64,000 nucleotides of DNA, taken from assembly GCA_036844765.1 (NCBI GenBank), contig DAIUFE010000005.1, positions 9,092 to 73,091 of the forward strand, given 5' to 3'. Shown here in pieces: positions 54,362 to 62,287 of the stretch (positions are counted from its first letter, which is position 1; each line of letters begins with the position of its first letter). The position numbers were made by a program, and so were the translations under genes. Under the pieces are notes generated by a model. The model did not search any database and was not told the DNA's origin. It saw nothing but the letters and a program-made list of their open reading frames with translations. This stretch comes from Thermocaproicibacter sp036844765 (GTDB lineage Bacteria; Bacillota; Clostridia; Oscillospirales; Acutalibacteraceae).

Positions 54362-55630
54362 TCAGCATCCGGAAGCCGGCCCGTCCTCCGCCGCTTTTGT
54401 ATAGAACAGGCCGATCCCGGAAAACGCCGGCTCCCCTTCCGACCGCTCGACGCGGACGCGGACCTCCTCGGTCGCGACGGTCGGGAACGTGCAGATCGCC
54501 TTGTGCCCCACGTTTTTCCCCTCCCAGACCGTCACGCCGTCCCCGTAGGGATACGGCTTCACCAGGATGCGGAACGACCTCACCCGCTCCCCCCGCGCGA
54601 TGTCTTCGGCGAGGACGGCGCGGTCCAGCAGGATCTTTTTCCCCGGTCGGAAAACAAGGTCGCCGCCCTCCCTGCGGAAATCCTCCGTCCGGGCGAGCGG
54701 GTGCGAGAACCGGCGCCGCAGCTCCCGCCCGAACTCGAGGATGCGCGAGGCGTCCTTTTCCGGCAGCAGGCCGTTCCGGTCCGGCCCGAAATTGACGAGC
54801 AGGTTGCCGCCCCGCCCCACGGAATAATCGTAGATGCCGAGCAGTTCGTCCACGTTCTTGACCGTATCGGCGTCCGCGTCGCTGTAAAACCAGTGGAGGT
54901 CGCGCATGCGCACGTCGCATTCGACCGGCAGCCATTTCGGCTCCGGCAGGCGCTTTTCCCGCGCGTCCCGCATCGAGAACGGCGCCGCGTCCGCGACGTT
55001 GACGCACTGCGCGGGGGAAAGGCCCGCCTCGTTCCCGACCCAGCGGAAATCCGGCCTGCCCATGTTGAAGATCAGGACGCCCGGCTGCAGGCGCCTGATC
55101 TCGCCGACGATCCGGTCCCAGTCGTAGGCATGGCCCTCCGAGCCGCAGCCGTCGAACCACAGGATGTCGATCTTCCCGTAGCCGGTCAGCAGCTCGGTGA
55201 TCTGGCGGATAAAATAATCGTCGTATTCTTTCCCGCTCCTGCGGGAGCGCCGCCCGGCCGCGTCGGCCGGCGAATAGTACAGGCCGACGCCCATTCCGTA
55301 TTCCCGGCAGGCGTCGGTGAACTCCCGCACGACGTCGCCGGCCCCGTTCTTCCACGGCGAAGCCGCCACCGAATAATCCGTAGAGCGCGACGGCCAGTTG
55401 GCGAACCCGTCGTGGTGCTTGCAGACCAGCACCGCATAGCGCATGCCCGCCTGCCGGACGGTGCGGATCCACTGGCGGCAGTCCAGAGCCTTCGGATTAA
55501 ACGCGGCGGCGGGCATCTCCCGGCCGTCCCAATCCTCGTGCCCTTCGTAAAAAGTGCGGATGCCGAAATGGAAGAACGCGCCCATTTCCCAATTCTGATA
55601 CCGAAGCTGGTTTTCGCTCGGATGCAGCAT
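54362..55630 (-). CDS. Alpha-L-fucosidase, glycoside hydrolase family 29
   Basis: 422 residues, no signal peptide. GH29 hallmarks KHHDGFANW, FTDACREYGMGVGLYYSP and nucleophile D160 in ILWFDGCG. Releases alpha-linked fucose. GGGGAAAACGGC precedes the ATG. In the same operon as the mannosidase and hexosaminidase. Confidence 0.9.
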   Translation of the reverse strand: MLHPSENQLRYQNWEMGAFFHFGIRTFYEGHEDWDGREMPAAAFNPKALDCRQWIRTVRQAGMRYAVLVCKHHDGFANWPSRSTDYSVAASPWKNGAGDVVREFTDACREYGMGVGLYYSPADAAGRRSRRSGKEYDDYFIRQITELLTGYGKIDILWFDGCGSEGHAYDWDRIVGEIRRLQPGVLIFNMGRPDFRWVGNEAGLSPAQCVNVADAAPFSMRDAREKRLPEPKWLPVECDVRMRDLHWFYSDADADTVKNVDELLGIYDYSVGRGGNLLVNFGPDRNGLLPEKDASRILEFGRELRRRFSHPLARTEDFRREGGDLVFRPGKKILLDRAVLAEDIARGERVRSFRILVKPYPYGDGVTVWEGKNVGHKAICTFPTVATEEVRVRVERSEGEPAFSGIGLFYTKAAEDGPASGC

Positions 55631-55752
55631 GCCGTTTTCCCCTTCTGAACCCCGGCGACATTTTCTATATCATAGCCTGCTCCCGCCGATTCATATTTCC
55701 CCCGGAGACTGATAGCGCGAAAAGTCGGGGCGAATTGCGGCCCGGGCAGGCA

Positions 55753-55790
55753 GACGTCCGGCCGGCGCGCCGAGAGCGCCGGCCGGACGC
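55753..55790 (-). terminator. Strong intercistronic hairpin between the GH130 and GH29 genes
   Basis: A ~14-bp perfect GC stem (CGTCCGGCCGGCGC/GCGCCGGCCGGACG-type) without a T-run after it on the minus strand; probably limits readthrough or stabilises the upstream message. Confidence 0.6.
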
Positions 55791-55798
55791 AATGGAAC

Positions 55799-56785
55799 TT
55801 AAAGGGGATATTTTTTCATATAGTTCATCAGCTCGTCCACGGTGGTGAAGGCCAGGCCGGTCACCGTGTCCGCGCAGCCGTAATAGATGGCGATGCGCCC
55901 CGTGGCGGAATCGGCGAGGGCCGCGCAGGGGAACGTCACGTTCGGCACGTCCCCCGTGCGCTCGTAGTCCTCTTTGGGCCCCAGGATATAGAAGCGGGAG
56001 CGCAGCTTCACCTTCCACGGCTCGTCGAGGTCAAGCAGCGCGCAGCCCATGCGGTACACAAAGCCGTCGCAGGTGTTGATCACGCCGTGGTAGATCAGCA
56101 GCCAGCCCTCGTCCGTCTCGATCGGCACCGGCCCCGGGCCGATCTTTTTGGACTGCCAGGCGGACCGGTCGCCGGGCACGGGTCCCATCACGAAGCGGTG
56201 CTTCCCCCAGAACGTGAGGTCCGGGCTGACGCTGTAAAACACGTCGCCGAACAGGGTGTGGCCCGTGTCGCTCGGCCGGCTGAGCATGGCGTAGCTGCCG
56301 TGTATTTTGCGCGGGAACAGCACGCCGTTCCGGTTATAGGGAAGAAAGGCGTTCTCCGTCTGATGGAAAGTTTTGAAATCGAAGGTGTACCCCAGCCCGA
56401 TGGTCGGGCCGTGGTATCCGTTGCACCACGTGATATAGTACCGGTCCTCCAGGAAGCAGACGCGCGGATCGTACCGGTATTCGCGCCGGGTGACGTCCGG
56501 GTCGCCCTCGAAGCGGATGGGGTCCGGGCTGATGTTCCAGCGGATGCCGTCTTTGCTGAAGCCGGTGTAGATATCCATGCTCACGGCCCTGCTGTCGCAC
56601 CGGAACACCCCGGCGAACCCGCCGCCGAAAGGCACCACGGCGGAATTGAACACGCTGTTGGAAATCGGCGTGGCGTCGTTTCGGATGATCGGGTTCGCGC
56701 CGTAGCGCCAGACCGGTTCCGCGCACGCTTCCGGTTTCGGCTGCCACGGAAGGTTCCGCAGCGGAGCTCCTGCCAGTCTGCTCAA
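55799..56785 (-). CDS. Glycoside phosphorylase family GH130 (mannoside phosphorylase type)
   Basis: 328 residues of the five-bladed GH130 fold (FNSAVVPFGGGFAGVFRCDSR, DPRVCFLEDRYYITW, KIGPGPVPIETDEGWLLIYHG). Family members phosphorolyse beta-mannosides such as mannosyl-GlcNAc or mannobiose. A TTG start is chosen since GGAGG lies 8 bases upstream; a longer GTG frame lacks a ribosome site. It is the first enzyme gene after the importer genes. Confidence 0.88.
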   Translation of the reverse strand: MSRLAGAPLRNLPWQPKPEACAEPVWRYGANPIIRNDATPISNSVFNSAVVPFGGGFAGVFRCDSRAVSMDIYTGFSKDGIRWNISPDPIRFEGDPDVTRREYRYDPRVCFLEDRYYITWCNGYHGPTIGLGYTFDFKTFHQTENAFLPYNRNGVLFPRKIHGSYAMLSRPSDTGHTLFGDVFYSVSPDLTFWGKHRFVMGPVPGDRSAWQSKKIGPGPVPIETDEGWLLIYHGVINTCDGFVYRMGCALLDLDEPWKVKLRSRFYILGPKEDYERTGDVPNVTFPCAALADSATGRIAIYYGCADTVTGLAFTTVDELMNYMKKYPL

Positions 56786-56890
56786 AGAAAATGCCTCCAG
56801 TTTGTGATTTGATGTCGAGCTCCGCGGTGCGGTCACGCGATCTTCCGGCCGCGGAAAATTTTTTGTTTCTGCGTTGGTTCCTGACGGGAA

Positions 56891-56927
56891 CAGCCCGAAC
56901 GCCGCGGTTCTATTCGCGTTCGGGCTG
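56891..56927 (-). terminator. Hairpin between the binding-protein and GH130 genes
   Basis: Perfect 11-bp stem CAGCCCGAACG/CGTTCGGGCTG after the binding-protein stop; only a weak T-run follows on the minus strand, so partial termination is likely. Confidence 0.6.
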
Positions 56928-56959
56928 CGTGCTCCGTTCGGCGGCTGAAAGGAAGGCCC

Positions 56960-58444
56960 TTATTTCTTGAACTGGGCGTCGAGCTGGGTCTGCAGTTCGG
57001 AAATGATCTTGTCCATACCGGCGCTTTCCAGCTCTTTCTTAATCTGAGGAACCATCTTCTCGGGATCGGAAGCGCCGGTCAACAGCTCATAAGAATATTT
57101 TGCAAAGGTGGTTGTGCAGTTCGTGATCTCGGTGGACAGGTTGGAAATGTCCGGGGTAAAGCCCAGGCTGGTGGAAGAGATCGCCTGCTCGTTCAGCTTC
57201 TTGACCTGCTCCCACTGGTCGGCCGGGGCGTCGCTCAGTGTCGCCATGTCGAAAAACGTCCCTTCCGAATAGCCCGCAGGGCCCCACGTGTTCGTCAGGC
57301 GCTTCACGACCTTCGGGCTCACATATTCAAAGTCCTTGCCCTCTTCGCCGTACTGAAGCATATCGCGGAGCTTCTGGTCGGTGTTGACCAGCTGCAGATA
57401 TTTCAGAGCCTCGGCCTTATGATCCGAATTTGCCGAGATCGCGTTCAGGGAGCCTTGAATCGTGCTGTTGGTATAAAGCGGCTTGGCAACCTGAACCGTG
57501 TCATATTTCGCGACGTTTTCGTTGACCTGCCAACCGGCCTCGGCGCCCGGGAAGCCCTGCGCGGAGAAAAAGATTCGGCCTTTGCTCGGGGTCCCCTTGG
57601 TGGGGGCGTCCGGGTTGATGATGCCCGCCTGATACCATTTGTGCAGGTATTTGAGCATCGACATAACATCCGGCTGCTCGAGCGTGTAAACCACTTTGTG
57701 GTTCGTGTCGTCGATGCGGACGCCGATCGGCTTAAAGCCGACGGTGAGGTCGTCATAGTCGTTGAGCATCCCCGCAAAGGCGTCGCCCTGCGTCAGGCTC
57801 AGCGGATAAACGTTTTTGCCTTCGCCCTGCTTGATCTTCGTAAAGACCGGGTCCAGGGCCTCGAACGTTTTGGTGTTGGCGACGTCGATCTTGTATTTCT
57901 GGACGTACTTGTCGTCGAAGACCCAGTACTGGGTGATGGAAGAATCCTTGTAGGTCGGAACAGAATAGATCTTCCCGTCGATCTTCACCGCTTCCCAGAG
58001 CTTCTCCGGAATGAATTTGTAAAGGTCCGGGGATTCCTGCTGAACCTGGTCGGTGATGTCGGCGAAAGCGCCGAGATCAACCTGCTTGACGTACTTGGTG
58101 TTGTTGGTGAACATGATGTCGAACTTCTCGCCCGAATTTACGATCTGATCCATTTTGTCGTTCCAGTTGTCCCAGGTCCCCATCTTGAGGTCGATCTTCA
58201 CATTGATCTTCTCCGCCGTGTACTCGTTCATCTTATCCACGGCTTCCTGATGGTTCGGCGATTCGCCGCCGCCGATGACCCACCAGGTCAGGGTCGGGGC
58301 CTCCTTCGGCGCGGCCGAAGCCGACCCCGCGGCCGAAGCCGGCGAGCTGCTTTCCCCGCCGTTTTGCTGGCATCCCGGCAGAACCGCGGCGGCCGCGATC
58401 ATCGCCGCCGCGCAAAGGATGGAAAGGAATCTGCGCTTTTTCAT
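56960..58444 (-). CDS. Sugar ABC transporter substrate-binding lipoprotein
   Basis: 494 residues. Lipoprotein signal ending VLPGC, S/A-rich linker, type 1-like extracellular solute-binding domain (TWWVIGGGESPNHQEAVDKMNEY). It belongs with the LplB/YtcP-type permeases upstream. The ligand is probably an N-glycan-derived oligosaccharide, judged from the enzymes downstream. Confidence 0.9.
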   Translation of the reverse strand: MKKRRFLSILCAAAMIAAAAVLPGCQQNGGESSSPASAAGSASAAPKEAPTLTWWVIGGGESPNHQEAVDKMNEYTAEKINVKIDLKMGTWDNWNDKMDQIVNSGEKFDIMFTNNTKYVKQVDLGAFADITDQVQQESPDLYKFIPEKLWEAVKIDGKIYSVPTYKDSSITQYWVFDDKYVQKYKIDVANTKTFEALDPVFTKIKQGEGKNVYPLSLTQGDAFAGMLNDYDDLTVGFKPIGVRIDDTNHKVVYTLEQPDVMSMLKYLHKWYQAGIINPDAPTKGTPSKGRIFFSAQGFPGAEAGWQVNENVAKYDTVQVAKPLYTNSTIQGSLNAISANSDHKAEALKYLQLVNTDQKLRDMLQYGEEGKDFEYVSPKVVKRLTNTWGPAGYSEGTFFDMATLSDAPADQWEQVKKLNEQAISSTSLGFTPDISNLSTEITNCTTTFAKYSYELLTGASDPEKMVPQIKKELESAGMDKIISELQTQLDAQFKK

Positions 58445-58532
58445 AACACTACCTCCTGTTTATTTTGCCAGCGGACCGGATTCCCGGTTCCGGTCCGCAG
58501 AATGGCCCGTTTCAAGCCGGCGCGCCCGCCGG

Positions 58533-59459
58533 TCATCCCTTCACGGCCCCGATGGTCAGGCCGGAGATGAAATATTTCTGGAAAAACGGATAGGCGCAGG
58601 CGATCGGCAGCACGATGATCACCGCGATCGCCATGCGGGACCCTTCCATCGGCAGGTCCCTGGCGATCTGCACCGCGCTGATGCCCAAGGTGGACGCGTT
58701 CTTCGACAGATAGTCCACGTTGTTCATGATCTGCGTGAGCAGCGCCTGCAAGGAATTCAGCTGAGCGTTGTCGATATACAGCATGGACTGGAACCAGTCG
58801 TTCCAGTAGCCGAAGCACAGGAACAGGGCGATCGTCGCGAGGACCGGCAGCGAGATCGGCAGCACGATCCGGAAATAGATCGTCAGCTGCGAGGCCCCGT
58901 CGATCTTCGCGGATTCCACGATCTCATCCGGAATGGTGGACCGGAAGAACGTTTTGCAGACGATCACGTTGAAGGAAGAGACCAGGAGCGGCAGGATCAG
59001 GGCCCAGATGCTGTTCTTCAGGCCGAGAAGGGCCGTGTTGACAAAGTAGCTGGAGACCATGCCGCCGTTGAAGACCATCGGGATGAAAACGACCCAGGTC
59101 AGAAAATTTTTCAGCCGGTACTGCGGCCTGGAGAGCACGTATCCCATCGAGGTGGTCAGCAGGACCCCGAGCGCCGTGCCGACGATCGTGACGAAAAGCG
59201 ACACCCCCAGCGCCCGGAACAGGACCGTGTGCTGCCTCCACAAAAAGAGGTAGGAGTTGAACGAAACGGCCTGCGGAAAAAGCTGATATCCCACCGTGCT
59301 AATCGTTTCCTCAGGCGTCAGGGAAATCGCCAGCACCAGGAGTATCGGGATCACGCAGATCAGCGAAAGCAGGATAAAAAACAGATTATAAAGAATATTG
59401 GTCGAAGAGCGGACCCGATTGAATTTCTCAAGCCCCGTCTGATAAACCGTCTTTTTCAT
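58533..59459 (-). CDS. Sugar ABC transporter permease (YtcP/MalG type)
   Basis: 308 residues, six membrane segments, cytoplasmic loop VESAKIDGASQ and C-terminal SGLTIGAVKG of the YtcP family. TGAGGAGGCAGCG precedes the ATG. Second permease of the importer. Confidence 0.9.
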   Translation of the reverse strand: MKKTVYQTGLEKFNRVRSSTNILYNLFFILLSLICVIPILLVLAISLTPEETISTVGYQLFPQAVSFNSYLFLWRQHTVLFRALGVSLFVTIVGTALGVLLTTSMGYVLSRPQYRLKNFLTWVVFIPMVFNGGMVSSYFVNTALLGLKNSIWALILPLLVSSFNVIVCKTFFRSTIPDEIVESAKIDGASQLTIYFRIVLPISLPVLATIALFLCFGYWNDWFQSMLYIDNAQLNSLQALLTQIMNNVDYLSKNASTLGISAVQIARDLPMEGSRMAIAVIIVLPIACAYPFFQKYFISGLTIGAVKG

Positions 59460-59469
59460 CGCTGCCTCC

Positions 59470-60423
59470 TCAAATCATCGCATTGTCAGGGTCCACACGC
59501 CGAACAACGGCGTTGGCCGCCAGTATGGTCAGGCACCCCATCGCGGATTGGAAGAGCGCGGAAGCCGAGGCCATCCCCACCGTCGAGCTTTTCAGCGACT
59601 TATAAACCATCACGTCGATGGTATAGGTCACGTTGAACAGCGAGTTGGAATCGTGCGGCACCTGGTAGAACAGACCGAAATTGGAGTAGAATATCCCGCC
59701 CACGCTTAAAATGAACATGATCACGATCACGGTCTTCATCATCGGCAGCGTGATGTACCTCGTCTGCTGCCATTTGGTCGCCCCGTCCATCACGGCCGCC
59801 TCGTAATAGGAGGGGTCGATCCCCGTGATGGTCGCCAGATAGACCACCATGCCGTAGCCGAGGCCCTTCCAGATATTGATGAAGATGAGCAGGCCCGGCC
59901 AGTATTTCGCTTCCATATACCAGTTGACGGGCTGCCCGCCCGCGCCGGTGAGATAGCTGTTGATGATCCCCTTGTCGTAGGACAGAAACGCCCAGACGCA
60001 CACCGACACCACGATCCAGGAAAGGAAGTACGGCATAAACATGGCCGTCTGGTAAACTTTCCCCATCCGCTTGCTGTGCAGCTGGTTGACCATCACCGCC
60101 AGCGCCACGGAAATCGCGATGCCGAGAAAAATAAAGACAATGTTGTACCCCAGCGTGTTGCGCAGCATGGTCGCGGTATCTTTGCTGGCGAACAGGTATT
60201 TGAAGTTGCTCAGCCCCACCCACCGGCTCTTGAAAACGCTTTGGATAAAATTCCCTTTGATCCGGAAATCCTTGAAGGCGATGATCACGCCGAACATGGG
60301 AAGGTACGCAAACAACAGGTACCATATAAAGGTCGGCAGTGACAGCAGGGTCAGCTCACTGTCGTCCCTCGACCAGAACTTTTTCCGGTGCGCGGGGCGC
60401 CCCCCGGCATTTTGTTTTTGCAT
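59470..60423 (-). CDS. Sugar ABC transporter permease (LplB/MalF type)
   Basis: 317 residues with six membrane segments and cytoplasmic loop YEAAVMDGATK. First gene of the importer-glycosidase operon; preceded by the operon promoter and probable LacI operator. No ATPase gene is present in the operon. Confidence 0.9.
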   Translation of the reverse strand: MQKQNAGGRPAHRKKFWSRDDSELTLLSLPTFIWYLLFAYLPMFGVIIAFKDFRIKGNFIQSVFKSRWVGLSNFKYLFASKDTATMLRNTLGYNIVFIFLGIAISVALAVMVNQLHSKRMGKVYQTAMFMPYFLSWIVVSVCVWAFLSYDKGIINSYLTGAGGQPVNWYMEAKYWPGLLIFINIWKGLGYGMVVYLATITGIDPSYYEAAVMDGATKWQQTRYITLPMMKTVIVIMFILSVGGIFYSNFGLFYQVPHDSNSLFNVTYTIDVMVYKSLKSSTVGMASASALFQSAMGCLTILAANAVVRRVDPDNAMI

Positions 60424-60557
60424 ACGGCCTCTTCCTTCCTGTTGATAACCTCACCCGCGGGCTCCGCGTTTCCTTTCCATGCGGGCGGGATCCCCCGCCC
60501 TCTCAAAAGCGGGCCGCGGGCCGCGCCAGATATGTTAACGCGGAGGTTGCGCCAATG

Positions 60558-60577
60558 ATGTTTACTGCCGTTAACAT
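60558..60577. promoter_or_regulatory. Probable operator for the LacI-type regulator
   Basis: A 20-bp near-palindrome: ATGTTTAC and GTTAACAT arms around TGCC, lying just downstream of the expected start of the importer operon. A further TATGTTAACG half-site lies at 60531-60540. Confidence 0.55.
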
Positions 60578-60598
60578 ATATGCGCTTCTTTGAATTTT

Positions 60599-60627
60599 AT
60601 GGTACATCAATCTTTATGAAAAGTCAA
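60599..60627 (-). promoter_or_regulatory. Promoter of the importer-glycosidase operon
   Basis: TTGACT and TACCAT separated by 17 bases on the minus strand. Leader to the first gene is about 170 nt. The 574-base interval 60424-60997, which is much more AT-rich than its surroundings, holds this promoter, the operator and the LacI promoter. Confidence 0.78.
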
Positions 60628-60908
60628 CATATGTTTTGAAAATATACGGATTTTAGCTGTGATTTTTTTTTCATCCATTTTGTCGCCGATCGGAAAGTTG
60701 CTTACATTTTTCGCACTGGATTAACATTATAAGCAGAATTTCAATATCTTAGTTCTTTTTATGATAATAAAAGATAAAAAAACGAGATTTGTTAAATTTT
60801 TTATCACATTGCTTTTACTTATCGCAAATTCGACGCTGCCTGCCGGACTGATATAAGCTTTACGTTTACATTTAAGGATAAAATATTTACAAAGGCTGCG
60901 TTTTTATA

Positions 60909-60937
60909 TTGATTGCGAAAATAAAGTATGCTATAGT
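60909..60937 (+). promoter_or_regulatory. Promoter of the LacI-type regulator gene
   Basis: TTGATT and TATAGT separated by 17 bases, about 60 bases before the start codon. Confidence 0.75.
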
Positions 60938-60997
60938 AATTCCGGTTCTTCCCGAAAATTATTCCGCCGGTTTACCCGGCGGTCTGAGGGGCCTGTT

Positions 60998-62041
60998 ATG
61001 CATCGCGTCACACTGAAAGAGGTCGCAAGCCAGCTGGAGCTTTCGCGGATCACCGTGTCGAAGGTGATCCACGGCAGGCCCGGCGTTTCGCTCGAAACGC
61101 AGAAACGGGTGATCCGGGCCCTGCTGGAAAACGGGTACGACAAGCTGAGCGACGAACAGATTCGGCTCGCGGAAACCCCGCGGGACAACACGGTCAAAAA
61201 CGTGGCGGTCGTCACCATTGCGCCCGATTTTTCGGAGTTCTGGCTGAAGATCATCAACTCCGTCTCCCGCACCCTGAACCGGGCGGGGTACAATTTCATC
61301 TACAGCATCCTGGTCAAGGGAGCGAACAACCGCTACGAGCTGCCGAAGACGATCAACCGGGAGCACGTGAACGGGGTCATCGTGATCAACGTGTACGACG
61401 ACGACGTGATCCGCGCCATTCTGGGCCTCGGCATCCCGTCCGTCTTCCTGGACACGACCCCCTCCATGTTCCAAAACAGCCGCGAGGGGGACCTGGTGCT
61501 GCTGGACGGCTCGCGGAGCGTCTTCGAGATCACCAGCCACCTGATCGACCTCGGCATCACGGAGTTCGGCTTTTTGGGCGACATCACCTACGCCCAGACC
61601 ATCCGGGACCGGTGGGCCGGCTTCCAGGCCGCGCTGGAAGCGCATAAAATCCCGCTGAACCCCCAATACTGCTTCACGAGCAGCCCGGGCGGCCATTTCT
61701 ACAGCCGGGAGGAAGTGGTCGGCCGGCTGAAAAAGCTCTCCGCGTTCCCACGGGCCTTCGTCTGCGGCAACGATTTCATCGCGTTCATGCTGATCGATTA
61801 CCTGACGGAGCGCGGGTACCGCGTGCCGCAGGACGTCGCGGTCTCCGGCTACGACGATATCCGCGAAAAGATCACCGCCGAATCGCGCGTGACAACCGTG
61901 CACGTCGACACCGAGATCCTGGGCCGCCGGCTGGTCCGGCAGATCCTGCTCCACCTTGCGATCCCCGACATGCCGCGGGAGATCATCTATATCCAGCCCC
62001 AGGTCATCTACCGCCCGTCGACGGAGCCGGGCGGAGCGTAA
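60998..62041 (+). CDS. LacI-family transcriptional regulator
   Basis: 347 residues: N-terminal helix-turn-helix VTLKEVASQLELSRITVSKVIHG and hinge, then a periplasmic-binding-protein-like sugar-sensing domain (TIAPDFSEFWLKIINSV; AFVCGNDFIAFMLIDYL; AVSGYDD). Divergent from the importer-glycosidase operon, so it most likely controls it through the GTTAAC-type site at 60558-60577. Confidence 0.9.
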   Translation: MHRVTLKEVASQLELSRITVSKVIHGRPGVSLETQKRVIRALLENGYDKLSDEQIRLAETPRDNTVKNVAVVTIAPDFSEFWLKIINSVSRTLNRAGYNFIYSILVKGANNRYELPKTINREHVNGVIVINVYDDDVIRAILGLGIPSVFLDTTPSMFQNSREGDLVLLDGSRSVFEITSHLIDLGITEFGFLGDITYAQTIRDRWAGFQAALEAHKIPLNPQYCFTSSPGGHFYSREEVVGRLKKLSAFPRAFVCGNDFIAFMLIDYLTERGYRVPQDVAVSGYDDIREKITAESRVTTVHVDTEILGRRLVRQILLHLAIPDMPREIIYIQPQVIYRPSTEPGGA

Positions 62042-62056
62042 GGGCGGATTTTCCGC

Positions 62057-62085
62057 TCGACAGCGCGCCCTTTGCGTGCTATAAT
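62057..62085 (+). promoter_or_regulatory. Promoter of the ABC-F gene
   Basis: TCGACA and TATAAT separated by 17 bases. Confidence 0.75.
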
Positions 62086-62117
62086 GGCTTTGAAAATTCT
62101 GTGAAACGGGTGAAAAA

Positions 62118-62129
62118 ATGCGCAAGTGA
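62118..62129 (+). other. Possible three-residue leader peptide (Met-Arg-Lys)
   Basis: ATG CGC AAG TGA preceded by GGGTGA. It lies in the ABC-F leader before the alternative hairpins. Leader peptides of similar size with basic residues are known upstream of antibiotic-inducible genes; whether it is translated is unknown. Confidence 0.4.
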
Positions 62130-62174
62130 TTCATTTTCCGCGTCCCGCAGAGCCTGCCGCGCAGGCTTTTGTCC

Positions 62175-62273
62175 GGGCGCCGGAAAGTGGATCGCCGCGC
62201 GGCGCGCCGGGCTTTCTCCGGCGCCCTCCCCGGTGAAATCTGCTTTCCGGCTCCTCCGGAAAGCAGATTTTTT
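62175..62273 (+). terminator. Attenuator of the ABC-F gene: terminator with competing hairpins
   Basis: The terminator has a perfect 15-bp stem (62236-62250/62256-62270, AAATCTGCTTTCCGG arm) followed by TTTTATG. Segment GCCGGAAAG at 62179-62187 can pair either with CTTTCTCCGGCGCCC at 62212-62226 (extended stem) or with CTTTCCGGC at 62243-62251, inside the terminator. The pairings exclude each other, as expected for an antiterminator/terminator switch. Confidence 0.8.
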
Positions 62274-62287
62274 ATGGGGGATCGCCG

